A stretch of DNA of 64,000 nucleotides from Vicia villosa (GCF_029867415.1 NC_081182.1:15250497-15314496); one strand, 5' to 3'. Positions 1 to 12,716 are shown, counted from the stretch's first letter. Program-made: numbers and translations. The notes: generated from the letters alone by a model not told the origin.

Positions 1-45
1 TATAGCATAGCAATTGAAAGAGGAGTTTGTAGACAAAGAAACAAG

Positions 46-864
46 ATGGCTTTTGTTGCATTATCACAAACTCTTTTTGTGCTCACTTCAACAATACTTG
101 CTATATGTCTTTGCTTGCTCACAACACTAACATATTTTTGGTGGATTTTACCAAACCATAAACTTCAAAACCTTAAGAAATGTGGATTTGATGGACCAAC
201 ACCAAGTTTTCCATTTGGAAACATTAAAGAAATGAAAAGAAATTCTTCCTTTTCTTCTTCGCTTGATATCACTCATAATATTCACGCTACCATTTCCCCT
301 TACTATTCTTCATGGCAAAAATCTTTTGGTAAGCTAAGAATCGTGATTTCTTTCATAGTGATAGATAAAGATATTTTAAATACTTAATATCAGATATTAG
401 CACCATTTAGACTGGAACCAATTTCGCCGTTCATTTGTTCTGTATGGACGGGCTAAAGACTGGTTGATGTTTATGTTGAATAATGCATTTTTGTTTGTTT
501 GTAGGGAAAGTTTTCATATATTGGTTAGGGGTAGAACCATTTTTATACGTTGCAGATCCAGAATTCTTGAAGAAAATGTCTGGAAAAGTTATGGCCAAGA
601 AATGGGGAAAACCAAGTGTTTTTAGAAAAGATAGAAAACCAATGTTTGGAAATGGTTTGGCGATGGCTGAAGGCAGCATATGGGTACATCATCGACATGT
701 TATAGCCCCAACATTTACTCCAATTAATGTTAAGGTTTAGTTCTCTTTCTCTTTTCACTCTCAAATTTCAAATCTTCATTCAAATAGTATCTTTAAAAAA
801 AAAAAATATATTATATCATGATGTTAAACTTGATATACTTCAATAATATATTAAATAAAAAATT

Positions 865-954
<90 letters not shown>

Positions 955-1163
955 ATCATATGAGAATGTCATTTTTATATATGAGAATGTGAGAATGAAT
1001 TTGAACTATTAGATTTTAAAATAAATGGTAAAGATTATGTGTGAATCTTTTTTTATCTATTCTACCTCATTTATTTTAATAATGGAGGAGAGAGAAAAAA
1101 AGATTCATACATAATCTCCACAATTTATTTTAAAATCTAATGATTCATATTCATTCTCACATT

Positions 1164-1235
<72 letters not shown>

Positions 1236-1422
1236 GAGGGATCAAATTACATCAAATATTACACTCATTTACAACCATTGATTCATTTAAAATCTAATGG
1301 CTATTAAAACTCCGGCTTAATAAAATATTTCCTTTTTCATATGACCAATCATTCCTTATATATCTATCTAATCAATTTCATATATTAACAAAATATTATT
1401 TTTCTCTCACATTAATAATCAA

Positions 1423-1489
<67 letters not shown>

Positions 1490-2412
1490 CATGTACTGCC
1501 AAATAAAAAAAAATAACACATAAGTCTACTCCTACAAAATTGAATTTAATTATTTTTTTAATTATAAATATCACTACTAAAAATTTCATCGGTACTATTT
1601 ATATTACTACTAGAAATTTACTAACATATTGATGTTAATGAAAAAAATACTTATTCACTTATATTTTAATTTTTTTCACATAAGACATTACTATTTACAT
1701 TTGCTACTATAAATTCTATCAAATAGATTTCGTATGAAATAAAAAGTTTCTTTTGATTTTTTTAATTTTATTAAAATTAAATTATGTTCGATTCTATTAA
1801 AATAAAGGATAAAAATAATATATTTTTAAATAAAGTAAGAGATAATTTTCAAAATATGCATAATAAGTTGCAAAAATTAAACTATAAATAACAATTTCAA
1901 ATATTTTAATTTCAAATAAAAAAATTAAAATTTCTTTAAATATTGTGCTAATACTATTATGACTCTAATATTCATTCAAATACAATATATATACTTATAC
2001 TTACGAAATGAACATAAAAAATATATTAATTTTACCTATAATTTAAGTGAATTAAATTTAAATAATTAAATTTAAAAAAATATTAATAGTACCGCTAATT
2101 GATCAAATTTACCTATAATATTCATTAACATCAAATTGATAGTAAATTTCTAGTAGTAATATTAATAGTACCGCTAATAGATCAAATTTTTAGTAATGCT
2201 ATTTATAATTAAAAAAATAATTAAATTTATTTTTGTAAGAGTAGACTTATGTGTAATGGGCTGGATTGGTTTCTATCCTTAATATTTATTTTAAATCAAC
2301 ATAGAAAGAGAAACCAATCTAATCCATTAAAATCAACAAAATCAAAATTTAATGGTCGTGATTCATTATTCTCATTTCTCATACTAATCAAGTGTTTTCA
2401 CTTGAGTCGTCT

Positions 2413-2502
<90 letters not shown>

Positions 2503-2698
2503 AGACGACTCAAGTGAAAACACTTGATTAGTATGAGAAATGAGAACAATAAATCACGACCATTAAATTTTAATTTGTTGATTTAAATGGACTAGATTAT
2601 TTTCTCTTTCTATGATCCTTAATATTTATTAATTTAATGGTCGTGATTCATTGTTCTCATTTATCATAATAACCCAGTGTTCTCACTTGAGTCGTCCC

Positions 2699-2753
<55 letters not shown>

Positions 2754-4461
2754 AGGGATCAAATTACACCCGAAGAGTTACACCACGAGTTACACTCGTT
2801 CAATAACTACATCTCGAATTAATATTTTTTAAATTCAACCGTTGGATTGAAACATAATATCATATAGATCTTACCTATAAAGTTTGAGCTTAATCTATAA
2901 TGATTTACTATGTCATTGAATCACATCAAAATTAACGTTATATGAAAGCTCATTTTGACGTTAATCTTTGGATATCTTGATGATATAGTAAATCATTATA
3001 GATTAAGCACAAAATTTATAAATTATTCAATACATAAATAATTTTTTTATACTTTGTGATAAATAGATACTAACTATTTTAAGCATTGTTTTTGTTCTGT
3101 CTAGACAATGGCAAGCATGATGATTGATTCGACAAAGAAAATGATCAAAAGATGGGATTCCCAAAGTAACTCCGGCCACCATGAACTCGATCTCGAAAGC
3201 GAGATTGTAGCAATGTCCGGAGAAATCATAGCAAGAGCAGGCCTTGGAATGGATAATGAAAATGGAAAAATAGTTTTTGATCAACTAAGAACTTTGCAAA
3301 TAACCCTTTTTAAGACCAATAGATATGTGGGGGTTCCCTTTGGAAAATTCTTTAATTTTAAGAAAACATTAGAAGCCAAGAAAATTGGTGAACAAGTTGA
3401 CAAACTCTTGTTATCCTTAATAGAAAGCAGGATGAATTCAAATGATAAGAAACAATATGAACAAGATTTGTTGGGTCGTTTGTTGAAAGAAAATAATGAG
3501 GTTGATGGACAAATGAACAAGGCTTTCACAAAAAAGGAGTTGGTTGATGAGTGCAAGACATTTTTCTTTGGTGGATATGAGACTACATCACTTTCAATCA
3601 CATGGACTTTGTTCCTTCTAGCTTTGCATCAAGATTGGCAAAACCAATTGAGAGATGAAATTAAACAAGTTGTTGGTAATATTGAAGAACTTGATATCAA
3701 CTTGCTTGCTCATTTAAAGAAGGTGATTCCAATTCAAAACTTTATGGTCTAAAAATATTTAGATATTTAAAAAGTGTCTCCTATAATTCTGACCTAGATA
3801 TCTCATTATCATTATAAAACAAGAATACTGACATGGACACCGAACACAACATTAACACTGACATGTTGATAACGATAATAATTTAAAATAATAAATAAAT
3901 TGAATGTAAACAAAATATTATTATGTTGGTGTCGGTGTCTGACACTAACATATACACACTTTTTTTAGAAGTGTCGATGCTAGTAAGCTATATATCATAG
4001 TTTTACATGTATGTAACTATTTATACATGCAGATGAAATGGGTGATGAATGAAGCACTTAGACTCTACCCACCATCTCCAAATGTGCAAAGGCAAACAAT
4101 GGAGGACATTCAAGTAGATAATGTAAAGGTTCCTAAAGGGACCAACATTTGGATTGATGTTGTAGCAATGCATCATGATGTTACATTATGGGGGAATGAT
4201 GCCAACAAGTTCAAACCAGAGAGATTTATGAATGATGCAAATGGGGAATGCAACCACAAAATGGGATACTTGCCATTTGGTTTTGGAGGGAGAGCATGTG
4301 TTGGTAGGAACTTGACATTCATGGAGTATAAGATAGTGTTAACCCTACTTCTTTCTAAGTTTAAGTTTAAACTCTCTCCTAGTTATTACCATTCTCCTAC
4401 CATCATGTTGTCTCTTAGACCTAGTCATGGACTTCCTCTCATTGTTCAATCAATATTGTAG
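46..4461 (+). CDS. Cytochrome P450, CYP72 clan (CYP714/CYP715-like), four exons
   Basis: Exons are 46-328, 505-734, 3105-3722 and 4033-4461. All introns are GT-AG, and phases join to 519 codons plus a stop, a normal P450 length. Seen: an N-terminal hydrophobic anchor (residues about 5-35), a short Pro-poor hinge, the I-helix oxygen-binding motif GGYETTS in exon 3, the K-helix EALR in exon 4, the PERF motif (FKPERF) and the heme-binding loop FGFGGRACVG with the axial cysteine. Family knowledge: an ER-anchored monooxygenase using NADPH-P450 reductase; the CYP72 clan handles hormones and isoprenoids. The N-terminal GFDGPTPSFPFGN stretch recalls CYP714/CYP715, but the subfamily and substrate cannot be settled here. 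No frameshift or missing key residue is seen. Intron 2 is 2370 bp and packed with TA arrays. The promoter lies mostly left of the window. Confidence 0.93.
735..3104. repeat. P450 intron 2 filled with (TA)n arrays and foldback units
   Basis: Long TA runs lie at about 868-949, 1166-1230, 1425-1487, 2413-2500 and 2700-2750. The segments between them are palindromic elements. 950-1165 has imperfect arms of about 80 bp. 1505-2258 is a foldback whose ends (about 140 bp, around the CATAAGTCTACTC motif) are inverted copies. 2500-2699 has inverted ends beginning GGAGACGACTCAAGTG and is mirrored across the 2413-2500 TA array. The unit from 2751 begins GGAGGGATCAAATTACAC and contains a further inverted repeat (about 2878-3020). 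Confidence 0.85.
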
Positions 4462-4849
4462 GATGTTATTGTATGAAACAAGAACATGTATCCTTCCACT
4501 CTTGGTATTGGATGGAAATAAATTAGAGGACAGCTAAATTAGGGCTAGAATAAAAGGTAGAGAAAAAACAGCATATATTGATTAAGAAAACATGGTATTG
4601 CCTCAAATTACAAAACTCATGTTGAGACTTAATATAAAATTTTGGTTGAACTTGTTGTCATCATTCCCCATTATGCCATGTCATGGTGATTATTAATCTA
4701 AGGTTTTGTTTTAAAGTTGGGAAGGGAATGGTAGGGAGGGTTTAAAAAAAAAGAGAGAAGAATTGAGGAAAAGAATTGAAAGATTTAAACGGAAAGGATT
4801 TTAAAGGATTTATTTTTATTTAAAATCAAAACTTCCTAATTTAAGAAAA
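4462..4849. other. P450 3' flank, no gene seen
   Basis: AT-rich 3' flank of the P450, with a possible poly(A) signal region near 4510-4530 (AAATAAATT). No coding or repeat structure is seen. Confidence 0.5.
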
Positions 4850-5088
4850 GGGTAATGCTAACGAGTGCCCCAGGGGCACTGGTTAAGAGATTAAAAAGGT
4901 AAATTGAGCATTGTTTAATAAAGTAAAAAAAATAAATTTGTTCCTGAAATATATGTATTCAATGCATTTAAAACATAAATAACTAACTTTTTAAAGAATA
5001 TTGTATGTGTTTAATACATTGCATATAGAATAATTTCTTTATAAGGAATGCTTAACCAGTGCCCCTGGGACACTCGTTAGCATGACCG
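4850..5088. mobile_element. Mutator-type MITE with 9-bp TSD
   Basis: A 239-bp element. The terminal inverted repeats are about 38 bp (left starts GGGTAATGCTAACGAGTG; the right end reads the same inverted with few mismatches). It is flanked by a perfect 9-bp duplication TTAAGAAAA at 4841-4849 and 5089-5097. A 9-bp TSD is the Mutator/MULE signature. The interior is AT-rich and non-coding. Each TIR also contains an inner GC palindrome (TGCCCCAGGGGCA). Confidence 0.88.
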
Positions 5089-5253
5089 TTAAGAAAATTA
5101 AAAAAATTTATTATGGGAGGAGTTTTTTAGAGTTTTAGAGAACTAAAACAAATTATTCAAATAAAATGTATCTTGTTATAGTATTCTAAAAATAAAAAAT
5201 ATTTCATACATAAATACTCTTTTATTATTCTATATAAAAACATATTTTAAAAT

Positions 5254-5778
5254 AAGGTTAAATATATTTTTGGTCCCTATAAAATTATTAAATTTTGTTT
5301 TTGGACCCTATTAAAAAAATGATAAGTTTTGGTCCCCACAAAATTATTATCCATATAGTTTTAATCTCTGCTGTTAAACCAATGTGTATTTTTGTATGAT
5401 TATTTTACAGACAAGTTTAGAACGTTATAAAAAGTTCTTCGGAAAAAAAGAAACTGAAAATTTGATTTTCTAAGTCAAAATTTGCATTACTTTTATCATT
5501 ATCTTTTGAAATTTAAAAAATTCATATTTAATTCTTCTCATTATAAAAAATTCTATAATTTGGTAAAGAAATATTGTATAGTATTCTAAACATGTATGAA
5601 AAAAATTATTAAAAATTTTAAAATTTTGAGGATAATTAAATAATTTTCAAATTTTTAAAAAATAGCAGGGATTAAAACTTGAGGCATAAAAATTTTACAG
5701 GGACTAAAATATGTCATTTTTATAAGGATTAAAAATAAACTTTGAGATATTTATAGAGACCAAAAACATACTTAACCC
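5254..5778. mobile_element. MITE with ~30-bp TIRs (GGTCCCTATAAA type)
   Basis: The ends are inverted copies: left GGTTAAATATATTTTTGGTC and right, inverted, GGGTTAAGTATGTTTTTGGT, both followed by a CCCTATAAA/TCTATAAA block. Flanks share the 8-bp direct repeat TTTAAAAT (5246-5253, 5779-5786). Repeated near-copies of the 'ggtccc' phrase inside suggest subterminal repeats. Non-coding. The superfamily (MULE-like) is an inference from TSD size. Confidence 0.7.
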
Positions 5779-5786
5779 TTTAAAAT

Positions 5787-7410
5787 TTGTTAAAAAAATT
5801 TATTTCCTAGAAAAATATATATGTTGTTTTTCAAAATCCTATTTTCTCCTACTCTCCAATCTCTCAAGCAGATCCTAACTATTTGTGATCTTTGATAAGT
5901 ATTAAAATTACATAATTTGCTATATAACACTAATAGTGGTTAAATAAAATTGACAAAAAAACAGCTCCATGTTATTGTAAACAATAATTAAATTTTAAAA
6001 TTAGAATATAACTTTTTTTATGTCTTTTATTTTTATTTTTAAATTTAGGTAAAAATATATTTCAACAGAAAATAAATAAAAAAATCAAATGAGAAACAGA
6101 TATAAGATTTTAGATTGTAAGTAATTTCTTAAGGTGATATTATCTTCTAGATCAGAGATAGTCAAATAAGGTGTTTTATTGACTTTGTGAAAGACAATTG
6201 GAATTACTTTAAGGGCTAAATTTCTAGGTGACGCTCACTTCACCTAACAAAATTCTACCTATAGGAGTCAATGTTACTTTTCTAGCCGGCCTAGCAAAGG
6301 TCTAATTCGCTTCAAGCTCATACACTTATTCAATATATAAAACTTTGTTTATGCTCGAATCAAGGTAATTTTCTGATCTTTATTTTTCATTAAATTTATA
6401 TTAAATCTTAAATTCACTATTATAAAAAGTGTTTTTAATATTGAACGTAAAATGCATTTTACTTCAATTAACACTAATCTATTGAAATGCTTTTTAGTTT
6501 ATTGAAACCTGCCTGTTAGTGGCCAAACTTAAACAACTTACTTTAATATAAATATATTTTTTTGTGTTGTATTATTTATATTATTTTATATAGAATAAAA
6601 AAACTGCAATCTAAAAGACTAGAACCCTTGATCTTCTTTTTAAAAGTTAACTAATATATTCATAATAGTACTTATATTATGTAATTGATAATTTACTATA
6701 ATAAATATTAATAATATTTAAAAATTATATAATACATAAATTTGTGAGTTCTTGTCAACTCAATTTTAAATAAATTTAAACTATAAGTATAATAGTATAA
6801 ATTTTAAAAAAATTATAATAAAAACATCATAAGTTACAACTCTTATAGTCTTATGTACTATAGGTTGTTAAAATAAGTTTTGTTTTTTTATTGAGTGTAA
6901 ATAACAAATTATAATAATTGGCATAAATTTAAAAATATTCTGTTAATTAAATTAATAAACCGCGTAAACAACCATCGTAATCTTTAAAAAAAAATTAAAA
7001 TAAAACTGTTAGGAAACTAAATTCTCAAATAGAACTTAGACACCTCTAAAATTTCAAACAATTTTAAATTTAAGAAATATAACTTATAATTATTGTGTTA
7101 ATATATTTCAAATATTTATAAAAATTATGTGATTATAAATTTTTTTTAATTATAATATTTGTTGCTCCCTCTAATATTTTTGACAAGATCTGGCACAAGT
7201 AAATATATTTCATTAAACTATATTGTTTTTTATTTTGAATATAATTTAGTTTATACTTTCTCTTATGTTTAACCACATCTATAATGTCTGAATCGCCCTT
7301 GATTGTGCATTTCAACATGCGATTAATTATCTATCAAGTGTTTAATATAAATGTACGAAAAAGATATATAATTTTGTAGCGTAAATGAAGTGAATCATTA
7401 TTTAAATAAA
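5787..7410. other. AT-rich intergenic spacer
   Basis: Very AT-rich sequence without a convincing coding region, RNA gene or terminal repeats. Short reading frames here lack codon or domain support. Confidence 0.5.
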
Positions 7411-7419
7411 ATAGGTTAT

Positions 7420-7994
7420 CTCCTATGTATTCTCTACTATACTATCCGCTCTATGCAAATTTCAACTATTCATGTTCATCAATATTTTTTCTTTCTCTTT
7501 AAAATTATTATTTTTTATCATTTCTCCATCATTGAATTAATCACATAAGAGATTGCTGACCGCAAACGGTAGGAGATATCTCTTTTTTAGAATCGTATAG
7601 AATAACTAATTTGATATAAAGATGAACATAAGAATATCCTCTAAATTAACTCTACTTCAGAATTATTTATTGATGTTGTTACTAATATAAGTATAATCAT
7701 ATAACTCATCAACAATATTTTCAATAATTTGTTATCCAGTTCTATCATTGAACTAACTAATTTCTATTTATTCCATCTAATATCAATCAACTGGTCAATT
7801 AATTAACCTCTATATTTAACACCATGCATTAATTTTGTCAAAATATTTTTTTCTCACGAAAAATCACATTAATTAATTAATTTTCTCATTTCATGAAATT
7901 AATATTGCTATAAATTGGAGTGATATGAAGTCAATTTTATTCCATGCAAAACAATATTATTATCAATCAGAAAGAAGGAAAAAAAAATAGTGAT
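7420..7994 (+). promoter_or_regulatory. Upstream region of peptide gene 1, duplicated at gene 2
   Basis: This block is similar to 16250-16484 plus 23531-23883. Nearest the gene both copies contain a nearly identical core: TATTGCTATAAATTGGAGTG and then a CATGCAAAACAATAT stretch. The TATA box is at 7909-7915, about 80 nt before the ATG. Conservation of non-coding sequence this far upstream shows that the duplication included the promoter. Confidence 0.75.
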
Positions 7995-8279
7995 ATGGCA
8001 AAAACCAGTGCTTCAATTGTTCTAGTTGTTCTTGTTGTGGCATTATTTCTGAATGGCTATAATGCTGCTGAGAGTGTAGAAAGAAGTGATCAACCTGAGA
8101 AAGATGATGATGGTGATTTCAAACATAAGTATTTAAAGTTTTTAGTATGCTGGAAATTTTATAAATTGTGTTATTTTGTTAATCATAAGTATTGTGGTGA
8201 GTTTTTTGACAAGTGTAAAGATCTCAAAATCACCGCAGCTAAAAGTGCTAATCCTAATGCTGAAAGCCAAACTCCATGA
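7995..8279 (+). CDS. Small secreted cysteine-containing peptide, copy 1
   Basis: 94 residues. The start is the ATG at 7995, because the paralogue begins at the same residue (MAKT..ASIVL) and an upstream in-frame ATG at 7944 has no counterpart. Residues 4-24 form a hydrophobic signal peptide ending near NAAES. The mature part opens with an acidic stretch (residues 34-41), then four cysteines at 52, 59, 67 and 74 (spacing C-x6-C-x7-C-x6-C) in an aromatic, lysine-rich segment, and an Ala/Asn/Pro tail. The family is not recognised. The spacing does not fit nodule cysteine-rich peptides, defensins or alpha-hairpinins. A role as an extracellular or vacuolar peptide is inference only. The hAT remnant lies tail-to-tail with it. 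Confidence 0.75.
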   Translation: MAKTSASIVLVVLVVALFLNGYNAAESVERSDQPEKDDDGDFKHKYLKFLVCWKFYKLCYFVNHKYCGEFFDKCKDLKITAAKSANPNAESQTP

Positions 8280-8474
8280 TCAGAGATTGTGGTCATGGTT
8301 TGTGTGTTATATTTATCAAATAAATTTGTGTGTGAAAATATTAAGATATGAGGTTTAAGTATGTACTATTTAATATGAAGATATTTAATAATCTTCATAT
8401 GTGATTTGTATTATTGTACTACAGGTTACATATCTGTGCAATGGTGGTGTTTACTTTCTGCAACAATAATGAAA

Positions 8475-10718
8475 CTAGTGTTGATTTACAATGGTTTTAA
8501 GTAAAGTCTTATACATAGTAAGCAAATAACATCTAATTAAACTTTGCTTAGATAATATTGTAAAACACTTCTTTGAAGACATTGTTTGTTGTTGTACATA
8601 AGATGTATTAGTTTCCACACGTTTTGCACAAAGATCTGAAAGACCTTTTAAATTTGTAAATTTTGGGTCACAACGAACATTTCTAACATAATTGTGAAGT
8701 TTATGTCGCACCACCACTTTCGGCTCATCTACAAAATCATTTGGATAAAGTTCAACCATCCTTAATAACTTTTTCACATCAAAAGCTGCAAATGACGATG
8801 AAGGACTCAAACATGAAACACATTCTAAAAGTTCAGTATTCTCTTCATCAAACCTAGCATTGAGCTCGTGCAACTGCAAATCTAAAACATTATACAAATA
8901 GTCGTGCTTATAATGATGCAAATTAGAAACACTTGAAGTTGTAGCATGTCGCCTAGGTTTCTTCCCTTGCACATATGATGCATCCATGTCAGGCACATCA
9001 ATGTTAAGCTTATTGCGAATTTCCATAACCTTAGATATAAGCTCTTCCCATCCATCATTCCTCATTTTTTGTAATTCTTGTTTGGTAGCATTGACAAGTG
9101 ACAAAGCATTCAAAAGATCTTGATCACGCTTTTGTAACGTTACACTCAAATCATTTGTAAATCCTAAAATCTCAACCATCATATATAACATGAAGATAAA
9201 ATCAAATGATTAAAGCACATCTAACAAAAGCATAGTTTCACCAAATTTTTCAAATGACGTATCATTCTTAACTTCTTCAATTACCCCAATAATGGCACCA
9301 TACAAAGTCATCAAACTAGTGAGAGTCCTACAGTGGGAACCCCAACGAGTGTCACCCACTCTAGCAATAGATGAGACTTGGTAATCTACTACCAGTTTCT
9401 ATTTGGCCCTCTTCAATCAATTTAGCAAACTGAGTTACTTGTTTGTCCCGAAGTAATTAATTCTTGTCTCTTATTAGAAGATCGAATGAAATTAACAAGC
9501 ATATTGACCTTACCGAAAAAACCACTAACACCTTTGTGAGTCTTAGTACATGCAATAAGTGCCAATTGAAGTTGATGGGTGAAACAATGCACATAATAAG
9601 CAGATGGATTCTCATTTTGGATTAAAGTTCTCAAACCACCAAACTTAATTACCTCTCATATTGCTAGCTCCGTCATACCCTTGCCCCATAATACTAGATA
9701 TACTCAAGCCATTAATAGACAACAACTTCTCAAGTGCCTCCTTAAGTGACTTAGCACTTGTTTCTTTAACACTTACAATGCATAGAAACCTTTCTTTTAC
9801 CAAATCTTTATTAATAACATAGCGAATAACAACAGCCATCTGTTCTTTACCAGCAACATCACCAGATTCATCAATCAAAACACAAAACACATCATCCGCA
9901 ATATCACATATAATTTGTTGAGTTATTTCACATGCACAAGCAGCGGCAAGATCCTTTTGAATCTTAGGGACAATCATAAGGTTATTTCCCATAGCATAAT
10001 TTATTACACTAGCTATCTCCAAATTGAATTGCTTTAAATTGTCCACCAACTCAAGAAATGGCCACTTAAATGAAGATTTAAGTGACTCGTCACTCCCTCT
10101 AAATGGCATGCCACACCTCAAAATAAATTTAGTAGCTACAAGAGATGTGTTTACACGAACACGATATTTGACAATCATTTTCTTAGTTTGATTAACAAAC
10201 GAGGCCTTAATACTTTGGTTTGGTTTCATGAGAGCATAACCCATATGCTCACAATCAACATGACTATTGTAAGAAGTAGCATGATTAGCCAACCTTTGAG
10301 CATTCTTCCAATCACCAAAATTGTCTCCCACAAAATGATCCCTCCCATATTTAGAGACATTTTTAAACAAAAAACATAGCAAACAAAACACTAGATCCTT
10401 AGATTCACTATAATAAATCCAATCATACAAATCAAACCATTTTTTGCAAAATTGACGTTTTTGTTTACCTTGAATAGACCAAGGGTAAACGAAATTGTGA
10501 GGAGATTGATGACGACCTATTTTTAAATAAGATTTTCTTACCTCAGTTTGGATGTCTGGATGATAGCTTAAAATTGGAGGCCTAATTCCCGGATCCGTTT
10601 CCAACAATTCATAATCAACAACTTTGATACTTCCACTTGGATATTGAGTTTTCGATGCTTCTACATTATCCTAAGAAGTAGCTTTCTCTCTAGAGAGTAA
10701 TGGGAAAATTTTCTTCAT
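8475..10718 (-). pseudogene. hAT transposase pseudogene (TTF zinc finger / ZMYM1-like), 3' truncated
   Basis: Read on the minus strand from ATG 10718. Seen: a TTF-type zinc-finger segment (FCKKWFDLYDW ... FCLLC), a DUF4371-like transposase core ending GQGYDGASNMRG, then in shifted frames HCFTHQLQLALIA and a C-terminal part (LQKRDQDLLNALSLV, FDVKKLLRMVELYP). Breaks: an in-frame stop about 15 codons in, a frameshift at about 9640, and a stop near 9205. The hAT C-terminal dimerisation region (the usual ATVERAFS-type block) is absent, so the 3' end is lost. Family knowledge: hAT cut-and-paste transposase. No intact protein can be made. Confidence 0.85.
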
Positions 10719-11016
10719 CCTATAATGAGAACAATGAAACCAAATGATTAGAAAGAAAATAATTTAAGAGAAATTAAGAAAGTTGATATTTTTAATAAAT
10801 TGGGGTTTTAGGGTTCAATTCAAAAAGGAGAAAAGAATGAGGGAAATTTGAAATACTCATTTTACCTTTGATTTTCAATCACCCACAAATAAATACAACC
10901 AAGTCAAGTGAACAAATTGGAGAAGAAAATAAGAAATTTTTGGATTAGGAAATATGAGAACAAGAGACAAATATGAGAGATGGTGGGGTTTGAGAAGAAG
11001 AGAAAAAACAAGTTAT

Positions 11017-11018
<2 letters not shown>

Positions 11019-11096
<78 letters not shown>
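11019..11096. repeat. Compound (TG)n(AG)n microsatellite
   Basis: About 27 TG units followed by about 12 AG units, without interruption. It lies in the 5' leader side of the hAT remnant. Confidence 0.95.
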
Positions 11097-11156
11097 GCAT
11101 TTTTTAATTTATAAAGTAACTTAATTTTAACATAACTAAATATTATATATAATATT

Positions 11157-11169
11157 AAGTCTGCCCCTG
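11157..11169 (-). mobile_element. Probable 5' terminus of the hAT element
   Basis: On the minus strand the sequence starts CAGGGGCAGACTTA, matching the common plant hAT terminus (CAGGGGCGGA type). It lies about 440 bp upstream of the transposase start. The matching inverted end and 8-bp TSD are not found near 8400, consistent with loss of the 3' end. Confidence 0.5.
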
Positions 11170-12588
11170 CCCATTAGGTTGATCCAAATTTCTTAACAGC
11201 ATGATAGTTGTGTTAATCTTCAATTTTATTCCGTGGTGAGGCAAACCTGAAGTTTTTAGATAACTCATAAATTAGGGTGTTAATGTTTCAAAAACCTAAT
11301 TGTCATTTTCTTTAGATCTATATATCAATGGAATCACAACTCAAAATTTCCTTCTCTTCACTTAGAAAATAAAGCCTCGCATGATGAATAATTAATGTAG
11401 TATTCAAATAATTAAAATAAATGTATGAAGAAATGAGTAAATTTATAAATGGTTACCTGGAATAAGTTGTGTAATATAATTATTGATTTGATCAACTATT
11501 CTAATGGTTGAAGTCAAAATAGCTCTATTGTGAAGGAAATGAAAATATGTGTAGTTTTGAAGTAGACCTGGATAAGTACTCGATACAATAGCATTAATTG
11601 GATCACTGTAATCAGTTACCAAAAACTATTCATGAAATGTAATATCAACATATCCATCATTTGGTTCACACATTTTTCCATCACCAATTTTCAAAATTAA
11701 TTCGGAGAAATATTTAATATCTTAAGATGTGTGTGAAGTTGAGCATTTTTGTTAATTCTCTATTTTTATGATTGGCATTATGTTTGGTAAAACTAACTTA
11801 TGGAAACATGTTGAACAAGATGTTCTATCGACTTCAACTGGAGAAACATGTCGAGTAAGATGTCCTATGTAGGATTATCTGATATCGTGATTGTATGTAC
11901 AACTGGACCTTTGAAGTCTGTTAGTCTGTTACAAATGCTGAATATTCAGGGAATATTATGCAATCCAATATGGCACTTAATTTAAGGATAAAAGTTTTTA
12001 TTTGTTTTCAAGATTTTCCTGATTTATTCTTACTTTCTAAATATGAAGATTATTTAAGAAAATAATGATTGAAGTCATATCTTTATCGAAAAGATATTGG
12101 AGATTTTTTAGAAGTGCCCTACTGCAATTTTGAAGCTCAGTCCAGTCCAAAATATTGTTTTAAAAAGATAACAAGAAACCTAATTGTGGTTTGGAACTTA
12201 AGGTGTACTTGTGTTATGGTTTGTGTGGTAAATTGTGAGTCTCTCTAATATCATCCTTGATAGAAGAGTAGGACTGTCTCTATTGAGTTGTAAGTTATAT
12301 TGATCAATCATAAGATTTTAAGGATTGAGTGATTGTGTGTCTTTGAAGTGTGTCTTCTAAAGTTTTTAAACTGATTATCACAATTATGATTTAGGGATAT
12401 TGAGAAGGGTCTCATACCTTGGTGAGTTTTAGGTAAGAAGTATAGCACGGGTAATGATTAAGTGAGAAGGCAGTAGACCAGAGGTTGTTTATATATGAAT
12501 TTGAATTGATACTATCATAGTGGACTTATCCCTAGCTTGGTAGCCCTTTGAGTAGGTGTTGTTAAACACCTAACTGGATGAACAATTC
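11170..12588. other. Non-coding; probable LTR remnant in 11770-12740
   Basis: No coding region. The 11770-12740 stretch (phrases such as GAAACATGTTGAACAAGATG, GGTAGCCCTTTGAGTAGG, and the tail before 12740) has the low-AT, non-coding look of a Ty1/copia LTR remnant. No partner LTR or TSD is visible, so this is tentative. Confidence 0.3.
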
Positions 12589-12716
12589 TGCGTGTTCATT
12601 TACTTTCCAGTATTGTCTTAATTATTTTTACCTTGTCATTGTGTGTTGTTCATGCGTGTTCATTTACTTTCCAGTATTGTCTTAATTATTTTTACCTTGT
12701 CATTGTGTGTTGTTCA
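12589..12716. repeat. 64-bp perfect tandem duplication
   Basis: Two copies, 12589-12652 and 12653-12716, each beginning TGCGTGTTCATTTACTTTCC and ending GTGTTGTTCA, with no mismatch by eye. This is a recent local duplication inside the LTR-like remnant. Confidence 0.95.

Noticed and set aside
818..1012. Reading frames made of IYIYIY repeats (also at 2249, 16009, 16048, 55756, 56024, 58053)
   Set aside because: They are translations of (TA)n microsatellites with no coding support.
7995..8279. Nodule-specific NCR peptide or alpha-hairpinin
   Set aside because: Cysteine spacing C-x6-C-x7-C-x6-C and the long acidic spacer do not fit either family.
8418..8440. Left terminus of the hAT element (CAGGTTACAT at the divergence point)
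   Set aside because: It does not match the CAGGGGCAGA end at 11169 and no 8-bp TSD pairs with it.
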